Source: Knoxdaviesia capensis
Lineage: Eukaryota > Ascomycota > Sordariomycetes > Microascales > Gondwanamycetaceae
NCBI GenBank assembly: GCA_001510575.1
Contig: LNGK01000002.1
Span: forward strand, 3,558,855-3,622,854
DNA length: 64,000 nt
Direction of reading: 5' to 3'
Position numbers and translations under genes: made by a program. Below the pieces are notes generated by a model. That model worked only from the letters and a program-made list of their open reading frames with translations. It searched no databases and was not told the origin of the DNA. Positions 20,663 through 31,415 of this stretch are shown here, piece by piece. Numbering within the stretch: the stretch's first letter is position 1; the number at the start of each line of letters is the position of its first letter.

Positions 20663-21489
20663 GGTTGCGGTTGCGGCTGATGCGGCGGTGCTGGAGGGCC
20701 GGGGAAGATGGCGGGCGGGAGAGAGGGCCCGGAGGTTGTGCCGGATGGCGGCACGGAGGGGCAACAGTTTGAAGGTGGGGGAAGACAGGGTCTTGAAGAG
20801 GCCCAGTGGAAAGAGAATTAAGTGAAGAGCAGATAGAAGGAAATGCAATGTGAAAAGATCAGAGTTTGCTTTATAATGGAGGGGAAAGGATCTTAGAAAA
20901 ATCAGATGATAGAAAACAAACAACCAAGCTCAGATCTTTTCATCAATGGAATGGCAGTTCAGACCCGTTTTGGAGGGGCCAAAATTTTGTGACTCGAAGG
21001 GGCAGTAGAGGGTCCAAGAGCGGTGAAAACTGGCAGAATACATCTCTTGAGACCTTCACGTGACTGCGCGACTGCTATCTCGTGTGTGATTAGCGCGTTG
21101 GTCGCGACTCCCTTGCTGGCGTTTTCCCACTTTTTTGTCCTCAATCCAAATCCACCAGGCATCCATCCAATTGGTAAAGTGGTTATCACAACTAGTTTCC
21201 TTTATCTCACTTCACATAGATATTCTTCCTCTTTTTCTACTTAATATTCTGTCTTTAACTTCTATTTCCTCTCTATCTTCCATCTTCAATTATATTCCAT
21301 GATCTTTAGTCTTTGGTCTTTGATATTTGGTGTCAACCTTTTCCTTTACCCGTTTGTGGTGTATGTAACCTGGGATTTCCCGTTTGCACCCTAACTCTCT
21401 GAAGAACATCTCTCACATCTATAATCTCCCTATTTTTTTGAGAATGCACAATCCATAATTCAGTGCTTCTCTTAAAAAAACAAACCAGA
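20663..21489. promoter_or_regulatory. Divergent promoter region (Arc1-like / SNF2 remodeler)
   Basis: This is 827 bp between divergent starts. The first 90 bp upstream of the Arc1-like ATG are GC-rich and in frame without a stop. The right half (21180-21480) is CT-rich leader for the remodeler. No separate gene seen. Confidence 0.45.
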
Positions 21490-24400
21490 ATGGCTTCTTC
21501 ATTCTCATCGTCCTCTTCTTCCATGCAATCCTCTGCTACAAGTCTGAGAAGTTCTATCTCTCAATTGACCAGTGCAGCAACATCCCCATCTCCTGAGTCG
21601 GCTTCGACTTCTAAACCCACTGAGAACTTGGAGACTGCCGAAGTAGAGCCAAGCGAGATGGAAACCGAGCCCACGCATGACAATGAAACAGAGACCGGTC
21701 GACGAGCTCTCGGCCGCCAACAGAATGCCCGGACCTCCGCCAAGCAGCCTCGAACTCGCCGGCCCGGGCCCCCTAAGACGGACAAGGACCAAAAAGCTCG
21801 AGAGTTGAACCAGCTGCTGATGCAGCTTCAGGCATATGGAGGTCATCTGCGGAGCCGCACACAGGCGCTCGGCCGGCTCGGCTCCGACGCCAACGGCGAG
21901 TCGCTGGGCCAGCACGACAACCTCAAGCTTGCTGAGCAGCCCAAGTCGATGGTTGGCGGCAAAATGCACGACTACCAACTGGAGGGTCTGACCTGGATGT
22001 ACGAGATCTGCGAACAAGGAATCAGCGGTATTCTGGCTGACGAGATGGGTCTCGGCAAAACTGTGCAGACCATCTCGCTTATTGCGCGTCTGCGGGACAA
22101 GGACACGTTCTATGGCCCGCATCTTGTTGTGGCTCCTTTGAGCACACTGTCGAATTGGATGGACGAGTTTGCAAAGTGGGCGCCGTCGATCCCTGCCGTC
22201 ATGTACCACGGCTCTCCTGATGTGCGGCAACGAATTTGGAACGATGACATTGCGGCCCACTACAAGGGATTTGCTACTGATCGCTTTCCCGTGGTGTGCA
22301 CCTCGTATGAGGTTGTCTTGCGTGAACGAGCCAACCTGGACAAGATCAAATGGCAGTTCATCATTGTGGTATGTATCCATTCTTTTGTTCTATTTTGGGG
22401 TAGCCAAATCCTGCCAGCACCATGCTAACTATTGTGGCTATCAAATCGCGTAGGACGAGGGACATCGGATCAAGAATTTTGAATCTCGGTTGTTCCAGGA
22501 GCTGAAGAGTTTCTCTTCCACTACTCGGATTCTCATCACCGGAACGCCGTTGCAGAACAGTCTGAAAGAACTTTGGAGTCTTCTCCATTTCCTGCTTCCG
22601 GACACCTTCCAGAACTGGGAGGGTTTCGAGCGTTGGTTTGACTTCAGCGATCTCCAGGACGAGGAAGGTACTCGACAGTTTATCTCTGATTCCAGCAAGC
22701 GAGATGTTGTGAGCAAAATCCATCAGATTCTCCAGCCACTGCTTTTGCGTCGTGTGAAGGCCGATGTGGCGTCTTACCTCCCCAAAAAGCGAGAGTACAT
22801 CCTGTACGCCCCGATGACCAAAGAGCAGACCGATCTGTATCTGGCTATCTCCGACAAGAAAACTGATACACGCGAGTATCTCCATTCGCGCATTGCTGAG
22901 AGATTGAGCGCTGAAACCCGTGCTGCAAAGCCCGCCGGCCCTGCTGCCAAGTCCAAGGGAAAGACCTCACAGACTGAGGACAAATCTCCGTTCTTCCCGG
23001 CAAAGGCCACCACTTCATCACCTTCAGTTCGGCTTAAGTCTGAACAAAGCCTTCCAGTTCGCACCTCTCCACGGAAGCCTACTGCTGCTGCCCCCGAACA
23101 AGGCGCTAAAAACGCGTTTGCTATGATGATGATGTCCAAGGGTTCAAAGCCCCAGCCAACGAAAACCCCAAAGAGAAGTTCCCGGGTTGCAAACTCTCCT
23201 GTCCCAACACCGGTGGCCACCAAAGATGAGGATAGTTCTGACGATGAGCCACTCTCCAAAGGAGCACCAATGCGGGGCCGGATGAAGCGGAAGATCGGTG
23301 ATGGAATGGAGACGCCTGACGGAAAGACGAGCAAGAGTTTGAAATCAAGCCGGGCGTCGACGCCGTCGGTCAGCGGCCGGTCGACTCGGTCACGCTCCAA
23401 GGCCACCAACGTGGATTCTCCTGCGGACGCCAAGCCCTCTTCCAAAACTGTAACGCCTTCCAATCGAGCGTCTGCGAAAAAGACCGCAGGCACCAGTGCC
23501 AAGAACACGCGAGGCAACAAGAAAAGCGACAAAGAACTTGAGGAGGAGTCGGATTATCTGTCTGATTCTGATCTTAGCGATGACGAATTCGAGGCACGAC
23601 TCGTTGCGGAGATTGAGGAGAGAGAGTTTGAGGAGCAGAACAAGATCAAGAATCAACCAAAGCAAGGGGGAGAAGACGATGATCACCTGGTTGTTGCCAG
23701 TAAGTTGCACCTTTTTCATACCCCTCTTTCAATGTATATTCTCTAACGGATCGTCCCCTTTTCTCCAGAAAAATTCCTTTCCCAGAAGAAGCTTGGAAAC
23801 ACGATTATGCAGCTGCGCCTGGTGTGCAACAGCCCTCACAATTTCTATAATCCGTTCACGTGGACAGATCGTGCTGTGGATGAGACGCTGGTGACCGAGT
23901 CCGGCAAGATGCTTCTGCTCGACCGGCTCCTTCCGGAGCTGTTCCGGTGGGACCACAAAGTGCTCATCTTCTCGCAGTTCACCACGCAGCTGGACATTCT
24001 CAACCAGTACTGCCAGTTGCGGCGGTGGAAGTGCTGTCGGTTGGACGGGTCGGTGTCTCAGGAGAGTCGGCGCGATATGATTGCCGATTTCAACAAGGAT
24101 GCTGAGTTGCGGATCTTTTTGTTGTCGACGCGTGCGGGTGGTCAGGGCATCAACTTGACTGCAGCAGACACGGTTATCTTATTTGACAGGTGAGCACTTC
24201 GCTTTCCCCTGTTGCCGGATTGTCTATCTTTCTTTCCCTCTGTCCATTACAACTTACTGATTGTCCATTTCTTTTGGGGGTATGTAGCGACTGGAATCCT
24301 CAGCAAGATCTTCAAGCCCAGGACCGATGCCACCGCATCGGCCAAACTCGGCCAGTCGTCGTGTATCGACTGGCCACCAAGGGCACAGTCGAAGAGCAGC

Positions 24401-24819
24401 TTCTCCTAAGTGCCAATGCGAAGCGCCGACTCGAGAAGCTGGTGATCAAGAAGGGGTCGCTGGCATCTCAGAGCCAAAACCGGCTGAACATCCGAGCGGC
24501 CGAGGCTGCAGCTGCCGCTGATGGTGACGCAAAGGGTCAAGACCAGGCGGGTACCACGGCCGCAAACTCTCCAGGTGGCAACACCACCACCGTCACGGAC
24601 GATGATCCGCTGCAAGCGCTGCTTCTGAAGGACGGCAAGGTGTACGAGTATGCGGGTGGTGAGGAGGTGCTCAGCCGGTCGGACCTGCGAGTGCTCTGTG
24701 ATCGTAGCGACGCGGCGTACGAAACAGCGGCGGGAGGGCTGGGAAATGCCGAGGGGTACAGAGTTATCGAGACGGGATCGGCGGGTATCACGGTTACTGG
24801 AGGCGGTTTGGATGGATAA
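21490..24819 (+). CDS. SNF2-family chromatin remodeler of the LSH/DDM1/IRC5 group
   Basis: There are four exons (21490-22368, 22454-23699, 23769-24189, 24288-24819), giving 1,025 residues, with in-phase canonical introns of 85, 69 and 98 bp. The ATPase core has DEMGLGKT (184-191), the DEGH box split from its preceding strand by intron 1 (294-297) and LITGTPLQNS. The helicase C lobe has VLIFSQFTTQLDIL, LDGSVSQESR, LLSTRAGGQGINLTAADT and QDRCHRIGQTRPV. The spacing fits the HELLS/DDM1/Irc5 branch; in Neurospora the homologue is MUS-30. A Ser/Lys/Glu-rich insertion of about 260 residues (445-705) sits between the lobes, much longer than in plants or animals. The family acts in nucleosome remodelling and genome stability, and in plants and animals in transposon DNA methylation. 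Confidence 0.9.
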
Positions 24820-25053
24820 ACCTGGGGAAAGGCTACTGAGGGGGGCTGTGGTCATTTTCCTTCTTCTTCGTCTTTTCATCTGTGCGTATGTACTTTCGCC
24901 ATGGAGTAATGCTTTTGGGGGCTTTGGGGCGTGTTTTGGGGTGATATAGGCGAATGCAATGAGTGCGTGTTGGCGATTTCGATATCCCGCGTAACGCCGA
25001 AATGATACTGAGCTGCAACTACTCTTTTCCGCCGTGCTGGAGGGAAAGTTGAC

Positions 25054-25068
25054 AACCCTAACCCTAAG
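25054..25068. promoter_or_regulatory. Tandem telobox motif
   Basis: AACCCTAACCCTAAG, 235 bp past the stop of the remodeler gene. The other two double teloboxes in the window lie upstream of starts. This one has no recognised gene beside it, so it may mark an unrecognised transcript. Confidence 0.35.
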
Positions 25069-26402
25069 CACCCGAGGTCTCACGCGTGCAAAGTAACGTT
25101 TCCCTCAAAACATTACACTCTCCTCCCCTCGAACGTGTGCGCGTGTGACGGAAACATATCCTCACTTTTGTTCCAGCGGGCAGCAGGGGAACACAGAACA
25201 AGTAGGCTAACCGGTCTTCGGGAAATCCGGTGTCCAACTTTCGTCCGTCGAAACAAATAAACGCATCGATTCACATCATTTCGTAAGGACTTCGGCCTCG
25301 ATTGGGAGGCAGCCACACACACTTGCACCAGGCCAAAAGGGGAAGAGAAAGACGACGCGACAGGACCAATGGAGCAAAGACGGACATGCCCCCTGACATC
25401 AGAGGCAGCGAGCGAGTGTGAGTGGTACAGAACAAAAGAGACCAAGAAGTGACTGGCGAGAAAATGTGAAACGTGTGGCACAGGCCAATGAGCGGCGGCG
25501 GGAACGGGATACACAAAAGAGTGGGAAAGAAAGCTAGACTTAGCGCTTGCTTGGGAGACGGCCTCTCTTTCATGTTGGGTTTGTGTGTAAATGGCGACAG
25601 AAGAGGAGAAAAAAACCATAAACACCAACAAACAGCCAGAAAAGGGCCCATGTTCGGAAAGACAGCGGGACCCCCTTAAATCTTACTGGTCGTGTCAAGA
25701 TATGGGCGGCAGAACGCAGGAACAGAGACAAAAGTGCTGCGGGTTGTATGCAGTTAGTAGACTAGTGTAGACTGTGACTGTCAGGTGCCAATAATATCGT
25801 GCGCGGTGGTGGTACTCAGTGTTCACACCAACAGTCGACTCGTGGGTGGAATGTGCCTGTCTGTACGGGCATTCGACTTACCGCCGGTTGACCTTCATTT
25901 ATCTGCATCCATATATGTACAAGCACAGACTCATATCGAACCCCGCGCACCTTCATATTCACACACAACATCACAACATCCGCCCGTTTCCCCCCCCGAG
26001 GTCGCGTCTCCTCCTCCAGATTGACGCGGGAGCGGGAAATCAATCTGGGTGCGGCGTGCCGGGGCTATATGGGCATGTGCAATTGTCGCCGTCGCTGCGG
26101 GCAAGTTCGCTGGGCATGATCTTTGGTGCTGGCCAAAGGAAATGACATGAACGATACGGGTTTACGGCGAGGGAGCAGCCCGGGCCTTATCCCCCGCTTC
26201 TGGTCGAACGAAAGCCCTGCTCTCTCGTATTTTTCTGTCTCCTGACGAATGACTTTTGCCGCGTACGAGCTCACATAAGGTTGAGTGTGGCTGTGGGAGC
26301 GATTGAACGAACGAGCGAACGGACGAACATGGACAAGGTTCATGGGCGTGGGAGGGGATATATTTCGTGCAAAGGAGAATTTGCGGTTCTACTGTATACT
26401 AC

Positions 26403-26427
26403 TGTACAGTACATGCTGTACTGTACA
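26403..26427. repeat. Perfect inverted repeat, 11-bp arms, 3-nt loop
   Basis: Arms TGTACAGTACA (26403-26413) and TGTACTGTACA (26417-26427) are exact reverse complements around the loop TGC. The neighbouring bases continue the TACTGTA pattern. It could form a cruciform or bind a dimeric factor. There is no T-run, so it is unlikely to be a terminator. Confidence 0.6.
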
Positions 26428-28324
26428 TACTGAACATAGATACTTCACTTCTTTTGTAAGAGGATCACGGGGCTGTAAGTATCTGTACATGCTTCTGTGC
26501 ATCGCTTCCTGCGTTTTACCCCTGTTCTAAACCCAATTTTCGCCTTGGGGGCAGCAGCAGACTAATGCCCAGAGCAGATTAGTTAGGGGTAACGCTCATA
26601 AAACCGGAAGCCAAAAGGCTGTCAAGATTGGTCCGCCTTAGTGAGTCCATGAGCTACTCCTAACTACCCCAAGTGGACGAAGCGGAACAGAGGGCCAGAG
26701 GCAGAAGCACAGAGCTTGCAAGTTGCAACTCACATGCACGCTGTATGAGTATTCCTGAAGAGCACACCCAAGCCCGGCCCCATCACCAAAGAGAAAACTC
26801 GATCGACAAACCGGGGGGCTTACCAAGGAAGATTCTGCTAGTATGTGCGACCTGGGTGTTTATTTCTCTCGGCTCAGGCGACGAATCAGAGCGCGCTGTT
26901 TGGAGGCGTTTGCTGTGCTGTGTGTGGTCAACCCGCACGAGTCAGAAGCGGCCTCCAGTATTGTACGTTCTTTTAAGGACGGCCATGCAACCACTTTCTT
27001 CTGTTCTCAGTCCCGACCTACCTACCTACAGTGGCAAAGACCTCGCTTCAGCATACGAGACCAGAAGATGTGCCCTACCTGAGTATGCACAGTGTACAGT
27101 ATCTAGGCTATCGTGGGAGTAGGTGAATGCACTTGAGCCACACACAGCACACGAGAAGGGGAAGAAGAACACCACACCAGAAGAAAGTGGAACCATATAA
27201 CCCCCAAGGCTCTCTCGTATTCAGGAGAGTTTTCGTTCCTCTCTCTTGGGAAAAAGAAGCCTGTCTGATAGCGAGCACGACGCGCCTGCTGCCACATGGC
27301 ACACCCGGAAACCAAGGACATGCACGGTGTGACCAACTCTTGGTAGCACTCGTCTTTCGGTCCGTCGAAGAGAAAACCCGAGAGATAACGTGAAGATGCA
27401 GATAGACCAAGTCATCCCGTCCTCCCGGAAAGGACAGACACCGGCGCCTGGTATTGCCGCCTTGGCCCGCGACGCTTTTTCAAGGTCGCAAAAGCCCTGG
27501 ATGTTCGTTTTGTGTTGCGTAGTGCTGCGTTGCTTCCTGGGAACGCTTTTAGGTGTGTGCCTGTGACCTCTCCTGCCCCCGATCGCTTCCGTGCTTGCCG
27601 CTTCTGAGTGTCTGCGACGGACTGCATGGCTCCTTCCGTGCTGTATTGTCCCCCCTGGCCCAACCCAACAGCCCTTGCTCTTTTTGTTCTTGTTCGTTCT
27701 CCTATCCACTATTTCGCTTTTTCTTCTTTTTTTCTTCTTCTTCCTCCCTCCCCTCTCCTTTCTCCCTCTTCCTCCTCTTCTCTTCACCCTCACTCACTTC
27801 CTGTGTTCTCATGGATCGGGGTTAATCTGTAATTCCTCCTTCGGCTTCCCCTCAAGAACAGCCTGTCTCTCGTTCCTCTCGCCTTTTCTTCCACCGAATC
27901 TTCACTTTCGTTTCCACTATACACCTGTTATGCTTCTCTCCTTTTCCATCCACGCCCCTTGATGCACCTTTAGCTCACGTACCTCCTATATTGTCAAGTT
28001 TGGCCTTCTCGCCCATACAACAGTCCTGTTGCTAAGCCATTACCCCGGCTTCGAAAAACGGGCCCGTCATTTTTTGGATAACCGATCCCGATATCTCTGT
28101 ACTGTACTACATACACTCTGCCATATTCCTGACGCCGACTCGCCAAATCCGAACACCGACAGAAACACATTCGCTTGTGCTTTCTTCACTCGCCTTTGCC
28201 CGGCCTACTGCCCGTCTCTCTCTCTCTCTCTTTCCAGTGCTTCTGGCCGGTCTCTTTCCGCATCAGATCTACCCTCGCGCGTCTCCGTCTTTGCTCGGCC
28301 GCGCCGTGCTCCGTCCCCGCGGTC

Positions 28325-30508
28325 ATGTCCGATCCCATCGACACTCTCGGCTTGAGCTGTGCCAGCGGCGACTTCTACATCTGCCAGGACGCTCCTATCC
28401 GCTTCGTTGGCTGCTGCACTTCCGATCCTTGCAAAACTGGTGTTTGCTCCCTTCTTCGCCTCCGGTCGGCCACCTTCGACCCTAAGAAGTTCAAGAGTGT
28501 TCCCGCCCAATCCTGCAACGATGGCGGAGACTGGTATGCTTGCGCCGACCTAGACACGCCCTTTGTTGGCTGTTGTACTAGCAAAAACGCTTGCAAGAAT
28601 GGCTGCAGTGCCTTGTTCTTGCGCTCCGGCACCCTGTCGGACGATGACAAGATCGCCCAGAAGTTCTTAACTGCCACCACAACCACCACCACGTCGAGCT
28701 CGTCGCGCACCACATCGACGTCGTCAACGTCAACCACGTCAACCTCGACCAAGTCAACTTCTACGAAGACAACGTCGTCGTCGTCATCGTCGTCCTCTTC
28801 TTCCTTCTCCTCCTCCTCCGAAACCTCTACCACTGAATCAGAAACCGCCACCGAAACCACCACTGACTTCACCTCCACCGTTATCGCTTCAATCACCCAG
28901 ACGCCAACTTCGACCCCCACCGGAACTTCTCTCCCCGAAGTGCCTGCTTCTTCCGGCATGTCCACCCCGGCCAAGATCGGCATTGGTGTCGGCTCTGCAA
29001 TTGCCGGTGTACTGCTGATTTCCGTAGTTGTTCACTTTGTCCTGGCCAAGTGGCGCAATCGTAACAACGCTGACTACCCCCCGCCTATCACCGCCGATTC
29101 TGGTGGCCCTTCCTCCAATGAGCCCAAGGGAGGTAGCGCTGCCGCTGCCGCCTTCGGTTCTGGCTCCGCCGCTGCCAGCCGTGCTGCGGACTTCCCCCAC
29201 GATCCCCGCAGTGGACATCCTGGCCATGGCTCCCAGCCCTACGGTCCGGAGGATTTCCCCGCCCCTCCCAACCCCAATGACGGTGGAATGTCTGCCAGCA
29301 CTGGCCGCGATCCCGCTTCTGGTGCTAATATGGCCGGTGCCGCTGCGGGAGGCGCCATGGCATTGGCTGCTGTGGGTGCTGCCGGCCGTCGCGACCCCTC
29401 GGCCCAACGCGCCAACACCATGAACAACGGCTACCCCATGGATCCCGCTGACATGCAGTACCAGCAACAACAGCACCAGGCCATGATGTATGATAAGCAG
29501 CAGCGCCAGCAGCAGCGCGGCTACATGCACCAGCAACAGTCATCTCTTGATTATGCTCCTCCGAATGGATATGCTGGCCCGAGACAACAGCGTATGCCTC
29601 CCAACGGAATGCCCCCTAACATGGGCCTTGGAAACCAGCAACGCCAGCAGAACATGTACGGCCCGCAGCAACGACAGATGCGTCCTCCTCAGCAGCGCAC
29701 TACCTACGATGATGCCTATGGCCCTGCTCCCGGCCAAGGTGGCCAATACTACCCCAACGGCCAACGACCTCCGAGATCGATGACTGCCCCCATGCCTCCT
29801 CAACAGCGACAACAAGGCTATGTTCCCTACAATCCTTACGGTGGAGGTGCCCAGCAGGATCAGCACCAGGAACAACCCCTCCCGCAACAGTTCCACGAGG
29901 CACCCCTCCAGTTTGCCCCTGTTGAGCTCGACGCCCCCATGATTCCCCCGTCAATGGCCAAGGCCCAGGCTGCCCAATCATCATCTCAGCCCGCCGGCGC
30001 CGATTCGACCGCCGGCTCTTTGGCCTCGCCAACAAAGTCCGCCAACGCCACTTCTCCGGTATCGGCTGGCTTCATTGCTTCGTTCCCGGCGCCTCCGGTC
30101 TCGATAAGCCCGGTGTCTCCAACTCAACCTCCGAGGACTGCCGCTTCTCCCGGCCTGTCTTCTCCGGTTTCCATGAAAATGCCTAACCGCGTCCCTGTCG
30201 GGGCACGTGCGACATCTCCCTCGCCGTCCGAACTGTCCGAACTCCCAGCAATCTCCGCTGTCTCGCAACATGCGCCGACTTCGTCCTCATCACATTCTTC
30301 GTCGTCGTCAACTACTGCCGTCTCCGCGAACCCGCCTGCTCAAGCGCCGCCCAAGACTCTTTCGCTAAACCGATTCTCCTTTGAGGCCATCAAGCCTTCT
30401 GACGGCGCTGTTGAACTTCAGGACTCGGCCCAGTGGACGAAGAGCCCGGCATTGTCCCCGGCTGGCTACCCATATGCCGACTCACCGACGTTTCCGAGGA
30501 GGCCGTGA
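28325..30508 (+). CDS. Single-pass membrane protein with paired FVGCC Cys motifs and Ser/Thr stalk
   Basis: 727 residues from the ATG at 28325. The outer part has two similar Cys modules: GDFYICQDAPIRFVGCC...GVC and GDWYACADLDTPFVGCC...NGC. A Ser/Thr-only stalk (about residues 115-205) follows, then one TM span (IGIGVGSAIAGVLLISVVVHF, about 218-243) and a basic stop-transfer KWRNR. The roughly 480-residue tail is rich in Gln, Pro, Asn, Met and Tyr, with QQQR/Y repeats resembling prion-like sequence. The layout recalls fungal wall sensors such as Wsc/Mid2 but the Cys motif is not a WSC domain. No signal peptide follows this ATG. The frame is open upstream to 28175 but without a better start, so an upstream spliced exon could supply one. 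Topology is inferred. Confidence 0.7.
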   Translation: MSDPIDTLGLSCASGDFYICQDAPIRFVGCCTSDPCKTGVCSLLRLRSATFDPKKFKSVPAQSCNDGGDWYACADLDTPFVGCCTSKNACKNGCSALFLRSGTLSDDDKIAQKFLTATTTTTTSSSSRTTSTSSTSTTSTSTKSTSTKTTSSSSSSSSSSFSSSSETSTTESETATETTTDFTSTVIASITQTPTSTPTGTSLPEVPASSGMSTPAKIGIGVGSAIAGVLLISVVVHFVLAKWRNRNNADYPPPITADSGGPSSNEPKGGSAAAAAFGSGSAAASRAADFPHDPRSGHPGHGSQPYGPEDFPAPPNPNDGGMSASTGRDPASGANMAGAAAGGAMALAAVGAAGRRDPSAQRANTMNNGYPMDPADMQYQQQQHQAMMYDKQQRQQQRGYMHQQQSSLDYAPPNGYAGPRQQRMPPNGMPPNMGLGNQQRQQNMYGPQQRQMRPPQQRTTYDDAYGPAPGQGGQYYPNGQRPPRSMTAPMPPQQRQQGYVPYNPYGGGAQQDQHQEQPLPQQFHEAPLQFAPVELDAPMIPPSMAKAQAAQSSSQPAGADSTAGSLASPTKSANATSPVSAGFIASFPAPPVSISPVSPTQPPRTAASPGLSSPVSMKMPNRVPVGARATSPSPSELSELPAISAVSQHAPTSSSSHSSSSSTTAVSANPPAQAPPKTLSLNRFSFEAIKPSDGAVELQDSAQWTKSPALSPAGYPYADSPTFPRRP

Positions 30509-31415
30509 TTGAGTTCTAGGAATGGACCGGACCGCCTTGTTGATTTTCATGTCTTGTTGCCAGATTCTTTGCATCTATCTATTTCTTGAAAACTTGTGAT
30601 TTGCGTTCCGCATCAAAATTCCCATCCGCACTGCATTTCCTAACCATTTCCTTTTGCAATCTAACGCATATACCGGAGAGAGCAAAGCCCTCCCCCAATA
30701 CCCTGAGTTTTTTTTCTTTTTTTCTTTTTTCTTTCACCTTCAATCTATCTGCCACATATGCATGCCTGCCTTGCCAAATTTCATTCATTCATTGCCCCCA
30801 ACTTTTTGTATCTAACCTTCTCATCTGATTATTCGATGGTGGGAAGATTTTGACTTATGAAGACATGACGCCACAACATTTAATAAACTAACTTTTTTGA
30901 ATACACAACTCATACACCTCTTCTTGAGTGCTAATTCAGTGTGTTCCATGTGAGATCGGGAGAGGGAGACTGTGTATCGTGGTCAGTGCCCGAATGCCGT
31001 GTTTAGCATATTTTATGGGGTGACCACTCCTTAGGTATTCAAGTATGGTATGAGAAGTCAGGGGGTATATTATTTTTTAGCAGGTTTTCTGTTGTATCCA
31101 AGCAAGGTGCCATGTAGAAGAACACCTCCCTGGTTCACCTTCAAACTCTCAACTCTAGAAGAAACTGTAGATTATGTACAAAAAAAAAAAGAAAAAAGGG
31201 GAGGAAAAAAAAAGAATGTGAGGTCAGACAGGAGGGTAGCCCACCAACTTGGTCACCCTATTACTGCTACGCTCCTGTGGAGTTGAACGACTGGACTGAA
31301 CTTGTCGGAAAGATGAAAGAAAAGAAAAAGGAAACGAAAGCAAGAAAGAGAACAAGCGATCCAACTCGCAAAGCTCAATCACCAGAGGCATGCCTGACCT
31401 NCACCCGGGCCGCGC
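30509..31415. other. Convergent intergenic region with A-rich tracts
   Basis: This is 907 bp between the 3' ends of the membrane protein gene and the laccase. It contains CT-rich 3' UTR sequence near 30,700, an A-tract (31180-31215), and one ambiguous base at 31401 just past the laccase stop. No gene seen. Confidence 0.5.

Larger units (their letters stand above)
24820..28324. other. 3.5-kb region without a supported protein gene
   Basis: Many short frames occur but none has domains or plausible exon chains. The region holds a double telobox (AACCCTAACCCTAAG, 25054-25068), a perfect 11-bp inverted repeat (26403-26427), and a pyrimidine tract rich in TTC/TCC (27715-27800). The latter, with the CT-rich stretch to about 28,250, is probably leader of the membrane-protein gene. 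A long 5' UTR, upstream introns or a non-coding RNA are all possible. Confidence 0.5.

Noticed and set aside
27591..27962. Pyrimidine-rich frame with Phe/Leu/Ser/Pro repeats that looks like membrane spans
   Set aside because: Composition artefact of a TTC/TCC tract, probably leader sequence.
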